A stretch of DNA of 64,000 bases, taken from Azophilus sp965220425 (lineage in GTDB: Bacteria > Pseudomonadota > Gammaproteobacteria > Pseudomonadales > Azotimanducaceae). Location of the stretch: assembly GCA_965220425.1 (NCBI GenBank), contig OZ244830.1, positions 1,798,001-1,862,000 on the forward strand, given 5' to 3'. Made by a program: the position numbers and the translations under genes. The notes below the pieces were generated by a model. The model searched no databases. It had not been told where the DNA came from and worked only from the letters and a program-made list of their open reading frames with translations. Shown here piece after piece: positions 63,001-64,000 of this stretch (positions within the stretch are counted from its first letter, which is position 1; each line of letters starts with the position of its first letter).

Positions 63001-64000
63001 GACAGCGGCGTTTGTGCCACGGTCGTGATGATGCCGGCGACGCGGGACAACTCGTTGGGCAGAGCCTCGTAGATCACCACGTCCCGGGGATTTGGAGAAT
63101 CCTCCAGGTCCATGGTCCGCAATAGTCCGTACCCTTCCGCCTTGTTCATTGGAATGAAGTCACTTTCGGGGGCGACGTCTTTGTCGAGCAAGAGGTGGAT
63201 TCGGGACGCCTCGTAGAGCGGTACATCGTTGTAGGCAAGCCGCAATTGTTCGCGCAAGTGAAAGGCAAAGTTGTCGTCAAGCAGCGGCATGTTGGCGGCG
63301 AACAGGGTGTAGAGGAGATCATTAACGGCGAAGGGTTCGATGCGGTAACTCCAAATAGAGTAGAGCCCTGGGCTCCCATCGGCAGACTGGAGTTCCGGGT
63401 GATAGGTGAGCAAGCCGTTGTAACTGTCGTCGGCGCTTTTCTCCTCGATGCCCAAGGCAGTAAGGGCTTGCTGGAAGCCACGGTGGTACGTGTGCGTATT
63501 GGCGTTTATGAAGTAGACACGCGGGCTGCCGCTGTACAGGCCCAAGACAAGGAACTTCACGTACCGGCCGGCTTCAGCGAGCGTCTCGAATGTGTTCCGG
63601 TCTGGAATGGCCACCGCCCCGTCGCTGAGGGCGACGGCTGCGGCGGCGTTCACCGGGTTCATGCCCGCCGGATTCCCGAGTTCGGTGAGGTCGTCGATAC
63701 AATCGCCGTCGACGTCGGCCGGGTCAGTGACGAGGTACTTCTCCACCCGGTAACGCTCTATGGGGAGCGCCGCCACGTTCTCGGCCAGCGTTGTCATACC
63801 CGCCGCGCCCTTCTTCACCAGGACCGGGGCCTCCACCGTGGTGTCCGCGTTCAGATCGTGACGCACATAGAGCACGAAGTACTGCGCGGTCGTGGACTCG
63901 ACTACGATCGGTACGGCCTCAACCGCTACAGCCGTCGGCGTTGGGTCATAGCCGCCGTCCGGACACGTGGTGTCGGGGTCGTCCTGGGCCGAAGCGGGGG
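60009..64000 (-). CDS. Secreted glucan-water-dikinase-like protein with C-terminal repeats (5' end outside)
   Basis: At least 1,329 codons; the frame is open to the right edge, where PASAQDDPDTT looks like the residues just after signal-peptide cleavage, so only the signal sequence is missing. In order: an unassigned ~300-residue region; a swivelling-domain His segment (AQTPLSHVNLRA, near 63000); a PPDK_N/ATP-grasp-like domain (GVKAANVAVLRTLGF; NNEDLPGFSGAGLYDS near 62400); a Pro- and Gly-rich linker (61690-61840); a Big_2/cadherin-like strand domain (TAITVTAADRRDERASQTFVV); and two ~217-residue repeats (REGFVRV ... SSPTGHLTNLS). His-before-ATP-grasp order follows glucan water dikinases. There is no PEP-binding barrel. 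Confidence 0.75.
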   Translation of the reverse strand, partial: PASAQDDPDTTCPDGGYDPTPTAVAVEAVPIVVESTTAQYFVLYVRHDLNADTTVEAPVLVKKGAAGMTTLAENVAALPIERYRVEKYLVTDPADVDGDCIDDLTELGNPAGMNPVNAAAAVALSDGAVAIPDRNTFETLAEAGRYVKFLVLGLYSGSPRVYFINANTHTYHRGFQQALTALGIEEKSADDSYNGLLTYHPELQSADGSPGLYSIWSYRIEPFAVNDLLYTLFAANMPLLDDNFAFHLREQLRLAYNDVPLYEASRIHLLLDKDVAPESDFIPMNKAEGYGLLRTMDLEDSPNPRDVVIYEALPNELSRVAGIITTVAQTPLSHVNLRAVQDGVPNAFIRGALDKPDINALIGHYVQYTVTADGYTIRAATKPEVDSHYASSRPTTVQTPRRDLSVTEIIPLSGIGFGDSDAFGVKAANVAVLRTLGFPEGTVPDGFAIPFYFYDEFMQHNNFYARIETMLADPDFQSNFDTQEDELKDLRDDIEDADTPAWIVTALATMNESFSDGINRRYRSSTNNEDLPGFSGAGLYDSKSQKPSEDEDDLAKSLKEVYASLWNFRAFIERDFHRIDHLAAAMGILVHPSYQDEKVNGVAVSFDLIAGRRDYYYANSQVGEDLVTNPDALSTAEEVLLDIYGSPILLGASNQVAPGQRLMSNNQYLLLHDHLFVIHHHFKNLYAPESDEPFAMEIEFKITSDNVLAIKQARPWVFSDASPPPLSSPQSPPPPPLPPPPPTGGGSGGGSGSGSGGGGGGGAANRPPVVESEIGDQALDSGDVLELDIRLNFYDRDQRALDYTVQSADPSVAEVEVDRNGLVTIRGIRRGVTAITVTAADRRDERASQTFVVTVGGPALVALVPRAANLVREGFVRVINHSAQAGEIAIEAIDDTGTAVGPVVLALDANETVHFNSMDLEDGNAAKGLADGVGPGTGDWRLVLDSDLDFEVLSYIRTEDGVLSAMHDTVPLRDGTHQVAIFNPGSNPNQVSHLRLINPGEMIARVTVAGIDDAGATPGSTVGFDVPAGESVTLTASALELGAGLEGALGDGTGKWRLSVNSDRPIVAMSLLSSPTGHLTNLSALPRAPEEEGGRIVPLFPSASDPLGREGFVRVANRADESGTVSIEAYDDSNLTYPTVALALNARQTRHFNSDDLELGNAAKGLTGSTGAGMGDWRLLLSSDLDIDVLAYIRTEDGFLTSMHDVAPELLGEWRVAIFNPGSNPNQVSGLRLVNTGEAVATVTITGVDDAGASPGSAVVVTVPAGASRTIPAAELESGGEGLAGALGDGEGKWRLLVDSDQPIVVMSLLSSPTGHLTNLSTAPDGGGA

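Overview
The window is high-GC DNA with tightly packed genes, probably from an uncultured, marine or host-associated Gammaproteobacterium. This placement is inferred from gene content: a long-form GAPDH, Bfr/Bfd, a caa3-type oxidase with a HiPIP, LptF/LptG-type proteins, and a SelD fused to a flavoprotein. There is no rRNA, and I saw no tRNA or CRISPR array.

Layout. 1-9.9 kb is core energy and iron metabolism: the end of a 2-oxoacid:ferredoxin oxidoreductase (korAB), gap, a divergent bfd/bfr pair with Fur-box-like sites, and a five-gene cytochrome c oxidase operon (ctaC with two heme-c domains, ctaD, two subunit III-like genes, subunit IV). A HiPIP and a large DUF5916-type outer-membrane protein follow on the other strand.

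12.5-27.5 kb is the most striking region: a sphingolipid gene cluster. It has an acyl-AMP ligase, a ceramide-reductase-like SDR, a dedicated acyl carrier protein and a serine palmitoyltransferase on the plus strand. A five-gene minus-strand operon carries a bCerS-like GNAT acyltransferase, a nucleotidyltransferase, an LpxO-like hydroxylase, a GMC oxidoreductase and a LicC-like nucleotidyltransferase. Between these lie headgroup candidates (an NTP-transferase/CDP-alcohol phosphotransferase fusion, a nucleotidyltransferase-like protein, a metallophosphoesterase) and a second-set Lpt module (LptF-, LptG- and LptA-like). My reading is that the cluster makes a headgroup-bearing, probably hydroxylated ceramide lipid and moves it to the outer membrane.

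27.8-34.5 kb has larB/larE, a Tat-exported Fe-S aldo/keto reductase, a rhodanese and the flavoprotein-SelD fusion. 34.5-41.1 kb is an accessory island of toxin-antitoxin modules: brnA with a brnT broken by an in-frame TAG, a PIN toxin with a probable antitoxin, and hicAB flanked by a 244-bp direct repeat that carries the tail of the PIN gene. It also holds a 511-aa glycine-zipper protein of unknown function. Small elements with terminal inverted repeats (MITE-like) occur near 3.2, 29.5, 39.7 and 45.3 kb.

41-49.4 kb has a MetX-family acyltransferase, an M16 peptidase, a CmcJ-like protein, a MATE exporter and a hotdog-fold protein. 49.5-59.1 kb is one long minus-strand operon: an oligopeptide-type ABC importer, an MmgE/PrpD protein, two tandem paralogues of an unrecognised family and a methyltransferase. 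It is probably an uncharacterised uptake and breakdown pathway. The right end holds most of a secreted protein combining a glucan-water-dikinase-like core with two long C-terminal repeats.
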